Shown: positions 7,599-15,371 of the stretch, in pieces
Position numbering within the stretch: position 1 is the stretch's first letter
Layout: every line of letters starts with the position of its first letter
NCBI GenBank assembly: GCA_946482655.1
Contig: CAMLSA010000049.1
Coordinates: forward strand, 1-23,881
Direction: 5' to 3'
DNA from: an uncultured Sphingomonas sp.
Lineage (GTDB): Bacteria > Pseudomonadota > Alphaproteobacteria > Sphingomonadales > Sphingomonadaceae
Length of the DNA stretch: 23,881 nt
Position numbers and translations under genes: made by a program
Notes under the pieces: model-generated
Told to the model about the DNA's origin: nothing
What the model saw: only the letters and a program-made list of their open reading frames with translations
The model's database searches: none

Positions 7599-8144
7599 TC
7601 ATGCGCCCCGGGCGGCGATGCTCGGGGGGGGGGCGGCCGCGTCGCGGAGCGGACCCGCGCGAAGCATCGTTGCGCGGGCCACGATCAGTTCGTGCAGCGA
7701 CAGCGCGGTGACGGTGCCCCAGATCAGGTGCGCCGCGATCATCAGGGCGGTACGCTTGCCGGGATGTCGATCGGCCGGCTCGAGGATATTGGCGGCGGGA
7801 ATCCACCCGAGATAGCTCGCCGCCCAGATCCCGGCCCCGAACAGCGCACCCTCGGCGGGTCCGGTTCGCGGCCGCGCCATGGCCAGCAATGAGCCTGCCG
7901 CGGCGCCATAGAAAAAATGGGCCGCTGTCGCCGCGTCCTTGATCGCGTCGTCCGGCCCGCGGTCCGACACCAGCTCGGTGATCTCGCGTGGTGGCAGCGG
8001 ATATTGCTGGGGTTCGGGCAAGCGCCGATGGAGGCGGCCCATCGCGGCGGTCATCGCCATCGTGCCGGCCATGCCCGAAAGGGCGCCCAGAATTATGCGG
8101 CTCGACAGACGGAGGCCGGTTCCGCTTGCGGGAGCATTGTTCAT
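7599..8144 (-). CDS. four-helix inner-membrane protein of unknown function
   Basis: The 181-aa product has four hydrophobic stretches, at about residues 14-33 (IILGALSGMAGTMAMTAAM), 66-84, 94-112 (GALFGAGIWAASYLGW) and 130-150. Between the first two is a conserved-looking polar segment, RRLPEPQQYPLPPREITE. It resembles the DUF1440-like group of small membrane proteins, but I cannot assign it firmly. ATG at 8144 lacks a good ribosome site; a TTG at 8162 preceded by GGGAC is an alternative that adds six residues. The 3' end contains a run of ten C residues on the coding strand (7624-7633), encoding APPPS. A one-base change there would replace the last 7 residues by a longer tail ending at 7582. 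Confidence 0.65.
   Translation of the reverse strand: MNNAPASGTGLRLSSRIILGALSGMAGTMAMTAAMGRLHRRLPEPQQYPLPPREITELVSDRGPDDAIKDAATAAHFFYGAAAGSLLAMARPRTGPAEGALFGAGIWAASYLGWIPAANILEPADRHPGKRTALMIAAHLIWGTVTALSLHELIVARATMLRAGPLRDAAAPPPSIAARGA
7624..7633. repeat. G10 homopolymer in the 3' end of the membrane-protein gene
   Basis: Ten consecutive G residues (plus strand) lie 23 bases from the stop codon of the gene at 7599-8144. Runs of this length are prone to slipped-strand change in replication and also to sequencing error. Confidence 0.95.
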
Positions 8145-8194
8145 GATCACGTAACGATCCAAAGTCCCGCCGGTTCAGCAAGCCCGGAATCGGA

Positions 8195-8237
8195 AAGACC
8201 CATCAGCCCGGCCCCCGGCCCCCGGCTGATGGGTCTT
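8195..8237. terminator. perfect 14-bp hairpin with a C/T-rich tail
   Basis: AAGACCCATCAGCC at 8195-8208 pairs without mismatch with GGCTGATGGGTCTT at 8224-8237 around a 15-base CGGCCCCC-repeat loop. On the plus strand it is followed by a run of six C and four T, as in an intrinsic terminator. No plus-strand gene lies upstream, since the neighbouring genes diverge from here, so it may be a leftover terminator or a hairpin in the leader of the membrane-protein gene. Confidence 0.6.
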
Positions 8238-8550
8238 CCACCCCCCTTTTGCCTGCGCGGCAAACTCAAAATCGGCATCAGCGAAATCGCGTGGATCGCG
8301 GCCCAACGTCAGTCCCGCGGCGCCAGCGCCAAGGGTCGCGTCGTCCTCGTATTTACGCTGTGGGAAGCGGTGGACAATAGCTGGAGCCGGAGAGTTCGAC
8401 TAAAGAATTACATGCGGTTCCACGTCGATTCGGCTTATTTGACCAGTCGATGGTATAAGGGCGACGAGCCGAGCTGCCGCTCCCCGATTCGTGCTGACGG
8501 CGGCCGTTCAGTCCGCGGTAAGGCGAATCTGGTAGAACCGCCCGAGTTCG
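8238..8550. other. non-coding stretch before the beta-lactamase-like gene
   Basis: I see no convincing gene on either strand in these 313 bases. An open plus-strand frame ends at 8558 but has no family resemblance and no ribosome site. The stretch probably holds the promoter of the downstream lipoprotein gene, but no clear -35/-10 pair is present. TTGACC at 8439 and TATAAG at 8454 are only nine bases apart. Confidence 0.4.
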
Positions 8551-9753
8551 ATGAGTAAATCTGCGTATCCGAGCGGTTCGAGGACGCCCTTGCGGCGATC
8601 AGGACCGATTCTTGGACACGCAATAGGCATTTCGGCCCTGCTGCTGGGCGCGTGCGTTTTCCTTCCCGCCTCCGGCCCCCGCGCCATCGAAGTCACAATG
8701 CCGAGGCCCGCGGCACCGCCCGCTGGCGGTGTCGGCGCAAAACGCAGGCCGACCCCGGTGACGCTCACGCCCGCCATACCCAGCGCGGCAGCCGCGCTTG
8801 ATGAGCAGGTGGCGCGTCTCGGCGCAGCATTTCCTGGCCATATCGGGCTTGCCGTCGCCGACGTCCAGACGGGCTGGCGGTCGCATTATCGGGGACTCGA
8901 CTACTTCCCGCAACAGAGCGTCAGCAAGCTGTGGGTCGCTCTCACCCTGTTGGACCAGGTCGACCAGGGAGCGCTCGATCTGGGGAACAGGCTTACCATC
9001 GGGAAGGACGATCTGACGCTGTTCCACCAACCGATCAGGGCGCTGGCGCTTCGCCCGGGCGGCTACCGGACCACGGCCGAGGATCTGCTGGTACGGGCGC
9101 TGGCCCAGAGCGACAACAGCGCGAACGACAGGCTGCTCAAGCAGGTCGGAGGCCCCGAGGCGGTCCGCGCGACTCTTGACCGGAAGGGAATATCGGGTGT
9201 CCGCTTCGGCCCCGGCGAGCGCGAGCTCCAGAGCCGGATTGCAGGGCTCGAGTGGAAAGCCGGCTATGCGTTCGGCGACCGCTTCCACGCCGCTCGCCGC
9301 GAAGTTTCCGACGTGACGCGGCGGCTCGCCTTCGATGCCTATGTCGCCGATCCGATCGACGGGGCCACCCCGCTCGGTATCGTCGAGGGGCTGGCGCGGC
9401 TGAAGCGCGGCCAACTGCTCTCCCCCCGGTCGACCGAACGGCTGATGTCGATAATGAGCCAGACGCGGACCGGGCCGCGGCGCCTGAAAGGCGGCCTCCG
9501 GGCCGGCTGGACATTGTCGCACAAGACCGGGACCGGCCAGATCTACGAGAATGAGCAGGCCGGCTACAACGACGTCGGCATTCTCACCTCGCCCCACGGG
9601 AACGCCTATGCCGTGGCGGTGCTGATCGGCCGGACGAGCCGCCCCCTGACGGAGCGGATGGAACTGATGCAGCGCGTCGTCGAAGCGACCATCGACTATG
9701 ACGCGAAGCTTGCGGCGCAGCGCGAGGGGGCACCAGTGTCCGACGACATCTGA
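8551..9753 (+). CDS. class A beta-lactamase-fold serine hydrolase, probable lipoprotein
   Basis: This 400-aa protein has the serine beta-lactamase/DD-peptidase fold. The nucleophile motif SVSK is at 123-126 (FPQQSVSKLWVAL), SDN at 187-189 (AQSDNSANDRLL), a candidate omega-loop glutamate at GERELQ (222-227), and KTGTG at 325-329. The N-terminus has a basic stretch, a hydrophobic core and a lipobox-like LGAC (C35), so it may be a lipid-anchored periplasmic enzyme. A proline/alanine-rich linker (50-80) separates this from the catalytic domain. It is longer than classical class A enzymes (about 290 aa), with extra residues in the linker and around 228-262. It might hydrolyse beta-lactams or act on peptidoglycan; the sequence alone cannot settle this. 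The ribosome site at 8551 is weak. No AmpR-like regulator is adjacent. Confidence 0.85.
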   Translation: MSKSAYPSGSRTPLRRSGPILGHAIGISALLLGACVFLPASGPRAIEVTMPRPAAPPAGGVGAKRRPTPVTLTPAIPSAAAALDEQVARLGAAFPGHIGLAVADVQTGWRSHYRGLDYFPQQSVSKLWVALTLLDQVDQGALDLGNRLTIGKDDLTLFHQPIRALALRPGGYRTTAEDLLVRALAQSDNSANDRLLKQVGGPEAVRATLDRKGISGVRFGPGERELQSRIAGLEWKAGYAFGDRFHAARREVSDVTRRLAFDAYVADPIDGATPLGIVEGLARLKRGQLLSPRSTERLMSIMSQTRTGPRRLKGGLRAGWTLSHKTGTGQIYENEQAGYNDVGILTSPHGNAYAVAVLIGRTSRPLTERMELMQRVVEATIDYDAKLAAQREGAPVSDDI

Positions 9754-9971
9754 ACGGAACAGATGTCATGACGGGTCATCGGCGAAGGCCTCTTGCCGGG
9801 CCAACCAATCGGAAGGCCGAGGCCGAAAACGGCGCCTGGCTCGTCTCCCGTCATGAAGTGGCCAACGCACATAGCGGTCTGAAGCCGTGCCGAAGGGGAT
9901 TCTCTCGTTCTCATCTCTGCCGTGCAGGTCCTTTTTGTCCTGTAGGCCTGTCAGCGGAGAAGAACGAGCGA

Positions 9972-11729
9972 TCAGTGGGCGGCGAGTTCTTTCACGGGCG
10001 CTGGCGTGGACTGGCGACCGCGCACAAGGCGACCGGGCAGGGCGCCCGTCGCGACGCCATCCTGATAGACGATCTCGCCGTTGACGATCGTCGCCACGAA
10101 GCCGTCGGCGTTCTGCGTCAGGCGCCGCCCACCGGCCGGCAGATCGAACGCAATCTGCGGAGCATGGATGTTGACCGCCTCATAGTCGATGACATTGATG
10201 TCCGCCTTGTACCCTGGCGCCAGCAAGCCGCGGTCCTCGAGGCCTATCATCTGCGCGGTGTCGCGCGCCAACGCCTTCACGACCTCCGGCAGGCTCATCC
10301 TTTCGCCGCGTGAACGGTCGCGGGTCCAGTGCGCGAGCAGGAAGGAGGAATAGCTCGCGTCGCAGATCACGCCATAATGGGCGCCGCCATCGCCAAGACC
10401 CGGCACGACATAGGGGTTCTTGATCATTTCGAGCACGGCGTTGAGATCGCCCGCAGCATAGTTGGCGAAGGGCTGGTAGAAAGCCGCTTTGCCGCCGTGA
10501 TGGAGAAGCAGGTCATAAGCGAGTTCGGCGGGCGTCACGCCCATGCGCTCGGCCCGAGCCGCAATCGAGCTCTCGAGGGTCGGTTCATAATCAAGCGGAT
10601 CGCTCATCTCGTACATGCCCTCGAACTTGCGGGTGAAGCCCGCAAGCGGCACCGACGGGTCCGAGGGGCCTTCGGCGACGATCCGCGCACGCAGCTCGGG
10701 ATCGCGCATGCGCTCGAGCCGCTCTTTCAGCGGGAGATCGGCGATCTCCTGATAGGACGGCACCAGCGTGAAGGGGTGCATCGACAGTTCGAGGCCGAAG
10801 AGCATGCCCAGTCCGCGCGGCAACACCTGTGCGGTCACCCGGACGCCGTCATTGTTTGCATTCTCGATCATATCCAGCACCTTGCGCCACGACTCGGGCG
10901 CCGAATGCATCTGTGCCAGCGGGAGGGTGAGCAGCCGGCCCGTCGCCGCGGCGACACGCTGCATCATCGCGAATTCGCCTTCGAGGTCGGTCCAGTTCTT
11001 ATAATCGTTTGCGATCTGAAGGATGCCGTCGCCACGCTCCTGCATCGCGCGCGAGATCGCGAGCAGTTCCTGCTCGCCGGCGTCGAGCGTCGGGATCAGC
11101 GATCCGCTGCTGCTGCGGTGGAACAGCGTGCGCGAGCTCGAGAAACCGATGGCGCCGGCGTCCATCGCCTCGCGCGTGACGGCGGCCATCTTCTCGATGT
11201 CGGCGGGGGTCGCGTCCTCACCGGCGGCCGCGCGCTCGCCCATCACATAGACGCGCAGGGCCGAGTGGGGCAGGTAGCTCGCGATGTTGATGTCGTGCGG
11301 GCGCGCCTCGACCGCATCGAGATATTGCGGATAGGTTTCCCAGTCCCAGCTCAAGCCCTCGGTCATCACGACGCCGGGAATATCCTCGACGCCTTCCATC
11401 AACTCGATGAGCGTATTGCGATCTTCCGCGCGACAGGGCGCGAAGCCTACGCCGCAATTGCCCATCAGCACGGTAGTGACGCCGTGGCTTGACGAGGGGA
11501 AGAGCCGGTCCTCCCAGATCGCTTGGCCGTCATAATGGGTGTGGACGTCGACGAAGCCGGGCGTGACCAGCAATCCCTTCGCATCGATCTCGCGGGCGGC
11601 GGAGCCCTTTACCGAGCCGATCGCGGCGATCTTGTCGCCATGCACCGCCACATCGGCGACGAAGGGCTGTCCGCCGCTGCCGTCGATCACGGTGCCGCCA
11701 CGGATGATCAGGTCGTAAAATCCGGACAT
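9972..11729 (-). CDS. amidohydrolase family 3 / D-aminoacylase-like enzyme
   Basis: This 585-aa cytosolic metal-dependent hydrolase belongs to the COG3653 (N-acyl-D-amino-acid deacylase) group of the amidohydrolase superfamily. The N-terminal beta-sandwich part ([15 protein letters not shown]) leads to metal ligands H63 and H65 in [10 protein letters not shown]92 in [10 protein letters not shown] (the cysteine ligand typical of D-aminoacylases) and D447 in [10 protein letters not shown]. Where D-aminoacylases have a His-containing strand, I see [10 protein letters not shown] (about 237-246), so its metal site may differ and the substrate may not be an N-acyl-D-amino acid. The C-terminus shows [17 protein letters not shown] at 11729 follows a GTAGAGA ribosome site. 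It is the last gene of the catabolic block, 64 bases after the monooxygenase stop. A role in hydrolysing an ester or amide made by the preceding enzymes is inference. Confidence 0.88.
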   Translation of the reverse strand: MSGFYDLIIRGGTVIDGSGGQPFVADVAVHGDKIAAIGSVKGSAAREIDAKGLLVTPGFVDVHTHYDGQAIWEDRLFPSSSHGVTTVLMGNCGVGFAPCRAEDRNTLIELMEGVEDIPGVVMTEGLSWDWETYPQYLDAVEARPHDINIASYLPHSALRVYVMGERAAAGEDATPADIEKMAAVTREAMDAGAIGFSSSRTLFHRSSSGSLIPTLDAGEQELLAISRAMQERGDGILQIANDYKNWTDLEGEFAMMQRVAAATGRLLTLPLAQMHSAPESWRKVLDMIENANNDGVRVTAQVLPRGLGMLFGLELSMHPFTLVPSYQEIADLPLKERLERMRDPELRARIVAEGPSDPSVPLAGFTRKFEGMYEMSDPLDYEPTLESSIAARAERMGVTPAELAYDLLLHHGGKAAFYQPFANYAAGDLNAVLEMIKNPYVVPGLGDGGAHYGVICDASYSSFLLAHWTRDRSRGERMSLPEVVKALARDTAQMIGLEDRGLLAPGYKADINVIDYEAVNIHAPQIAFDLPAGGRRLTQNADGFVATIVNGEIVYQDGVATGALPGRLVRGRQSTPAPVKELAAH

Positions 11730-11753
11730 CGTCTCTACCCATCTTGTGGAAGG

Positions 11754-11781
11754 GGGCAGGCGGCACCAAGCCGTCCTGCCC
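11754..11781 (-). other. strong hairpin in the monooxygenase-amidohydrolase spacer
   Basis: In the minus-strand transcript, GGGCAGG-A-CGGC pairs with GCCGCCTGCCC around a TTGGT loop, an 11-bp stem with a single bulged A. It begins 12 bases after the monooxygenase stop codon. There is no T-run, so it may be an mRNA-stabilising or processing hairpin, or a partial terminator that lowers amidohydrolase expression. Confidence 0.6.
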
Positions 11782-11793
11782 GCCGCCATTCAC

Positions 11794-13713
11794 TTACTTC
11801 AGAACGTAGTCTGCGAGCTTAGGTTCGCGCGTCCACGAGTAGAACTCGAGCGGCCTGAAGGGGTTGTTGACGCCCTGCCGGCCCTGCGTGTTGACATAAT
11901 AGGACTTGAGACCCTCGAAGCCCCAGATGCAGCTCCTGTCGGCTTCGTCCAGACGATCATTATAGTTCTCGAACACGTCCTGGCGAATTTCGATCGAGTG
12001 CTTCTCCTCCTCGATCATGCCGACGATAGCCTTGATGGCGTAGCGCGACCAGATTTCGAGCCAGGCGAACAGCCCGCCGGACCGTGCCTGCATGTTCGGG
12101 CCATAGATGATGAAGAGGTTCGGGAATTTGGGCATGGCGATGCCCAGATAGGCGCGCGCGCCGTCCTTGCCCCATGCTTCCTCGAGCGTCGTGCCGTCAC
12201 GGCCCTCATAATGGGTCGGCCACAGATAGCGCTCGGTCTTGAACCCGATACCAAGCACCAGAAGATCGGCGTCATATTCCTTGCCGTCGACGGTGCGAAC
12301 GCCCTTGGGCGTGATCGTCTCGATGCCCTCAGTGACCAAAGTCACGTTCGGCCGCTTGAGCGTCTCGAACCAGCCATTGTCGACCACGGGCCGCTTGGCA
12401 AACGGCGGGAAGTCGGGCGTCAGCTTCTTCGCCAGTTCGGGATTGTCCGGAAACTCGGCCTTGATGGCTTCGGTCGCCGCGTTGCGCAGGCCGTCATTTT
12501 TTTTATTTATAATGCCGCCCTGCTTGCGCCACTCCCAATCGATCTCCTGCATCGGGCCGTCGCCGTTGAACATGGTGTGCCCAACCGAGAAGGAGAACCA
12601 GTTCAGATAATGCGGGACGTTGTCGAACAGCCACTGCACGTCGTCGGGGATCTCGTCGCGATAGCCCTCGATCTTCGTGATCCACTGCGGCGACCGCTGG
12701 AAAATCGTCAGATGGCCGGCTTTTTTTGCGACGGCGGGCGCGAGCTGTGCGCCGGTGCAGCCGACGCCGATCTGGGCGACCTTCTTGCCCGTATAGTCGT
12801 AGCTGTGATCCCAAGCGGTAGTGTGGAACATCTTGCCCTTGAATGTCTCGATCCCGGGCAGGTCAGGTGTATTCACCGCATTGAATAGACCGGCCGCGCT
12901 GATGATAGCGTTCGCGGTGATCGTGTCTTCGCCACCGTCGGCTTTCCTGACGGTGACGTGCCAGACGGATTTGGCTTCGTCCCAGCGCGCTGCGGTCGCC
13001 TCGGTATTGAACCGTATCTTGCTCCGCAAGTGGAACTCGTCCGCGATGTGGTTCATATATTCACGAAGTTCGGGCTGCGGCGCGAACCAATGCTTCCAGC
13101 GATAATTCTTGGTGTACGAGACCTGATAATGATGGCTCGGAATATCGACGCGGGCATCGGGATAGTCGTTGACGAACCAGGTGCCGCCGACATCAGGGTT
13201 ACGCTCGATAATCTCATAGGGAATGCCGAGGCGGTCGAGTTGAACGCCCGACGTCATGCCCGCAATACCGGCGCCGATCACGACCACCTTGAACGCGGCC
13301 TTCACTTCGGCCGAAGGTTCCTTGCTCCATTCGACGCCGCGTGGGAAATCGTCGAAGCCGATTTCTTCCTTGCCGATGTTGAAGAAGTCGTCGTTGAGCG
13401 GCTTGCCGGCAAATAGGTCGAGCATCGTGCGAAGCTCTGCATCATCGGGTTTGGGGCAGCGGCTCGGCGCGCCCGACCTGAGATAGGCCATCGCCTTTTC
13501 ACGGACGGTCTCGACATGCGCGGGTGCAAGCGCAGCCACCTCGAAGGAGCCGTTCCAGAAGGTTTCATCGACGACTTCCATCGCGGCCAGCTCGGGATCT
13601 CCCGTAGCCTGATAGAGCGCGAGACGGAGCGCGTTGGGGTTGGCATATGCCAGTGCCTGCCGTGCCCTTTCCTCGTCGAATCCTGCAATGGGCCTGTCGA
13701 TCATCGTTGCCAT
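11794..13713 (-). CDS. Baeyer-Villiger flavin monooxygenase, 4-hydroxyacetophenone monooxygenase-like
   Basis: This 639-aa enzyme is a class B flavoprotein that would use NADPH and O2 to insert oxygen next to a ketone, giving an ester or lactone. FAD-binding GAGIAG is at 147-152 and GGTWFVNDYPDARVD at 176-190. The Baeyer-Villiger fingerprint FKGKMFHTTAWD is at 291-302, and the NADPH-binding GVGCTG at 316-321. The extra N-terminal domain of about 135 residues before the FAD fold and the total length match 4-hydroxyacetophenone monooxygenase (about 640 aa) rather than cyclohexanone monooxygenase (about 540). ATG at 13713 has GGAGAG eight bases upstream; GTG at 13722 is less likely. A and T runs (A8 and A7 on the coding strand) interrupt the otherwise GC-rich sequence. 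The alcohol dehydrogenase upstream could supply its ketone substrate. Confidence 0.92.
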   Translation of the reverse strand: MATMIDRPIAGFDEERARQALAYANPNALRLALYQATGDPELAAMEVVDETFWNGSFEVAALAPAHVETVREKAMAYLRSGAPSRCPKPDDAELRTMLDLFAGKPLNDDFFNIGKEEIGFDDFPRGVEWSKEPSAEVKAAFKVVVIGAGIAGMTSGVQLDRLGIPYEIIERNPDVGGTWFVNDYPDARVDIPSHHYQVSYTKNYRWKHWFAPQPELREYMNHIADEFHLRSKIRFNTEATAARWDEAKSVWHVTVRKADGGEDTITANAIISAAGLFNAVNTPDLPGIETFKGKMFHTTAWDHSYDYTGKKVAQIGVGCTGAQLAPAVAKKAGHLTIFQRSPQWITKIEGYRDEIPDDVQWLFDNVPHYLNWFSFSVGHTMFNGDGPMQEIDWEWRKQGGIINKKNDGLRNAATEAIKAEFPDNPELAKKLTPDFPPFAKRPVVDNGWFETLKRPNVTLVTEGIETITPKGVRTVDGKEYDADLLVLGIGFKTERYLWPTHYEGRDGTTLEEAWGKDGARAYLGIAMPKFPNLFIIYGPNMQARSGGLFAWLEIWSRYAIKAIVGMIEEEKHSIEIRQDVFENYNDRLDEADRSCIWGFEGLKSYYVNTQGRQGVNNPFRPLEFYSWTREPKLADYVLK

Positions 13714-13862
13714 GAAAATCACTCTCCAGTACTGACGAACGCCGAAGTTGGTGGCATCGGCTCCGCGTCAACTGCCAATATTGCCGAGGGCGCGCATATT
13801 CTCTGCACGTACCGCTCCGCCCGGTAAAGATAATATCGCCTTTCCGGTTTGCCACTATCTTT

Positions 13863-13880
13863 AAAATATGATCGTATTTT
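13863..13880. promoter_or_regulatory. 18-bp AT-rich palindrome, candidate operator
   Basis: AAAATATGATCGTATTTT is symmetrical at 16 of 18 positions. It lies about 150 bases upstream of the monooxygenase start, in an AT-rich patch next to TATTAT-like sequence. This is a typical size for a dimeric repressor or activator site. No known consensus is claimed. Confidence 0.4.
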
Positions 13881-13906
13881 CTCAGCGGAAAAACATCGGC
13901 CGCCTC

Positions 13907-14048
13907 TCAGGCTGTCACGATGCCAGGCTTTTCCGTAGCTTTTGCGGTCTGCCCCTTGATCCGCCCTCCTGCGAGGCGGCCGGTAGGCTCGTCATCACGG
14001 TAGGTCACCTCGCCGGTCACGATCGATCGTCGCGACTAGCCGCTTGGG
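13907..14048 (-). pseudogene. C-terminal remnant of a second amidohydrolase
   Basis: Read on the minus strand, KRLVATI is followed after a frame change by IVTGEVTYRDDEPTG and GRIKGQT, ending at TGA. This parallels the end of the intact amidohydrolase at 9972 (RRLTQ..., then [18 protein letters not shown] and GRLVRGRQS). The frame break coincides with a tandem GATCGATC at 14021-14028; removing one GATC restores a continuous VATIVTGEVTY. Only about 45 codons remain of a gene that is usually about 550-580 codons, and the segment just before KRL already appears rearranged. It sits between the alcohol dehydrogenase stop and the monooxygenase promoter region. It is a relic, not an expressed gene. 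Confidence 0.65.
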
Positions 14049-14081
14049 CGATGCCGTGATGCTCGACGGCGTAGAGCGAAT

Positions 14082-15179
14082 CTAGAATGTGATGATCGAT
14101 CGCACGCCTTCGCCGCGCTTCATGCCGGCGTAGCCTTCGTTGATCTTCGACAGCGGCATCCGTGCGGTGATCAGGCTTTTCAGATCGAAGCGACCCTCCA
14201 TGAGCCAGTCGACTATCCCGGGCAGTTGCGATTTGCCACGGATGCCGCCGAGCGACGTGCCCTGCAGCTTGCGACCCATGATCAGATCGAGCGGTGCGAC
14301 GCCGATCTTCTCGCCCGTCGGTGCGACGCCGATGACCGTGCATATGCCCCAGCCCATGCGCGCAGTGGCGAGCGCCTGTTCCATGAGCTTGATGTTGCCG
14401 ACCGCCTCGAACGTATAGTCGGCCCCGCCCTGGGTCAGCTCGGTCAGATGGCCGACGATGTCGCCCTCGATGTCCTTCGGATTGACGAACTGGGTGGCGC
14501 CGAGCCGCAGCGCCATCGCGCCGCGATCCGCGTTGAGGTCGACGCCGATGATCGTTTTCGCATCGGCTAGCCTCGCGCCCTGGATGATGTTGAGGCCGAT
14601 TCCGCCGAGCCCGAACACCACCACCGACGATCCGGCCGTGACTTCGGCGGTGTACAGGGCCGCGCCGAGGCCGGTGGCGGCCCCGCAGCTCAGATAAGAA
14701 ATCTCGTCGAACGGTGCATCCTTGCGGACCGCGGCGAGCCGGCTATCGGTCGTGACCATGTGATGGGCGAAGGTGCCGACGCCATAGCCGGCGAAGATGC
14801 GCGTGCTGCCCGCGCTGATGGACGGTTCGGAGCCATAGCCGCTCACCATGTCGTAGCAGAAATTGCCCTTGTCGGCATGGCATCCGCCGCAGTGGCGGCA
14901 TTGCGGGGCGAAGGCGATGACATGGTCGCCGGGTTTGAGGTCGGTGACGCCGCGCCCGACCTCGATCACGATGCCGGCACCCTCATGGCCCAGCACGACC
15001 GGGAAGACCGAGCTGATCGGGCTGTGGCCCTCCCATATGCCGAGATCGGTATGGCAGAGCCCTGCCGCCTTGAGCTCGACGAGTACCTCGCCTTCGCCTG
15101 GCCCGTCCAGCTCGACCTCGTCGACCACCATGGGTTCGTTCGCCTTATAGGCGATCGCAGCGGTCGTCCGTATCGTCAT
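14082..15179 (-). CDS. zinc-dependent medium-chain alcohol dehydrogenase (class III-like)
   Basis: This 365-aa cytosolic MDR dehydrogenase would oxidise an alcohol to a ketone or aldehyde with NAD. Catalytic zinc ligands are C42 (GLCHTD), H65-E66 (GHEGAG) and C165 (LSCGAATG). The structural zinc site is C94, C97, C100 and C108 (QCRHCGGC..KGNFC). The nucleotide fold has GLGGIG at 190-195 and an Asp at the end of the second strand (IGVD), which favours NAD over NADP. The overall pattern is that of the S-(hydroxymethyl)glutathione/class III group, but glutathione-dependent formaldehyde oxidation is not implied by the context. The start at 15179 has AGGAGA six bases upstream. It lies 33 bases after the epoxide hydrolase remnant and was probably part of the same operon. 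Confidence 0.92.
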   Translation of the reverse strand: MTIRTTAAIAYKANEPMVVDEVELDGPGEGEVLVELKAAGLCHTDLGIWEGHSPISSVFPVVLGHEGAGIVIEVGRGVTDLKPGDHVIAFAPQCRHCGGCHADKGNFCYDMVSGYGSEPSISAGSTRIFAGYGVGTFAHHMVTTDSRLAAVRKDAPFDEISYLSCGAATGLGAALYTAEVTAGSSVVVFGLGGIGLNIIQGARLADAKTIIGVDLNADRGAMALRLGATQFVNPKDIEGDIVGHLTELTQGGADYTFEAVGNIKLMEQALATARMGWGICTVIGVAPTGEKIGVAPLDLIMGRKLQGTSLGGIRGKSQLPGIVDWLMEGRFDLKSLITARMPLSKINEGYAGMKRGEGVRSIITF

Positions 15180-15212
15180 TCTTTGTCTCCTGTTCTGATT
15201 CGATGGGGCCGG

Positions 15213-15371
15213 TCAGTGGAACTGCGCGAAGCAGGTGCGCCGTTCGGCGACGAACAGCTCGGGTTGTTCTAACGCTGCGAAATGGCCGCCGCGATCGAGC
15301 TCGTTCCAGTGGATGACGTCCCGTTCGCTGTCGGGGATGTGGAGGCTGAAAGGTTCGATCGCGGCGGTCAT
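15213..15371 (-). pseudogene. epoxide hydrolase reduced to its two ends (52 codons, internal deletion)
   Basis: The 52-residue ORF starts MTAAIEPFSLHIPDSERD, which matches the N-terminal beginning of alpha/beta-hydrolase epoxide hydrolases. It then jumps directly to HWNELDRGGHFAALEQPELF, which matches their C-terminal end including the catalytic-His motif GGHFAALE. About 300 or more codons with the nucleophilic Asp and lid are missing, and the join is in frame. A good ribosome site (GAGGA, six bases) and ATG are still present, so a short peptide may be made, but it cannot be an active hydrolase. It precedes the alcohol dehydrogenase by 33 bases. This would have opened an epoxide or hydrolysed an ester in the ancestral pathway. 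Confidence 0.75.
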
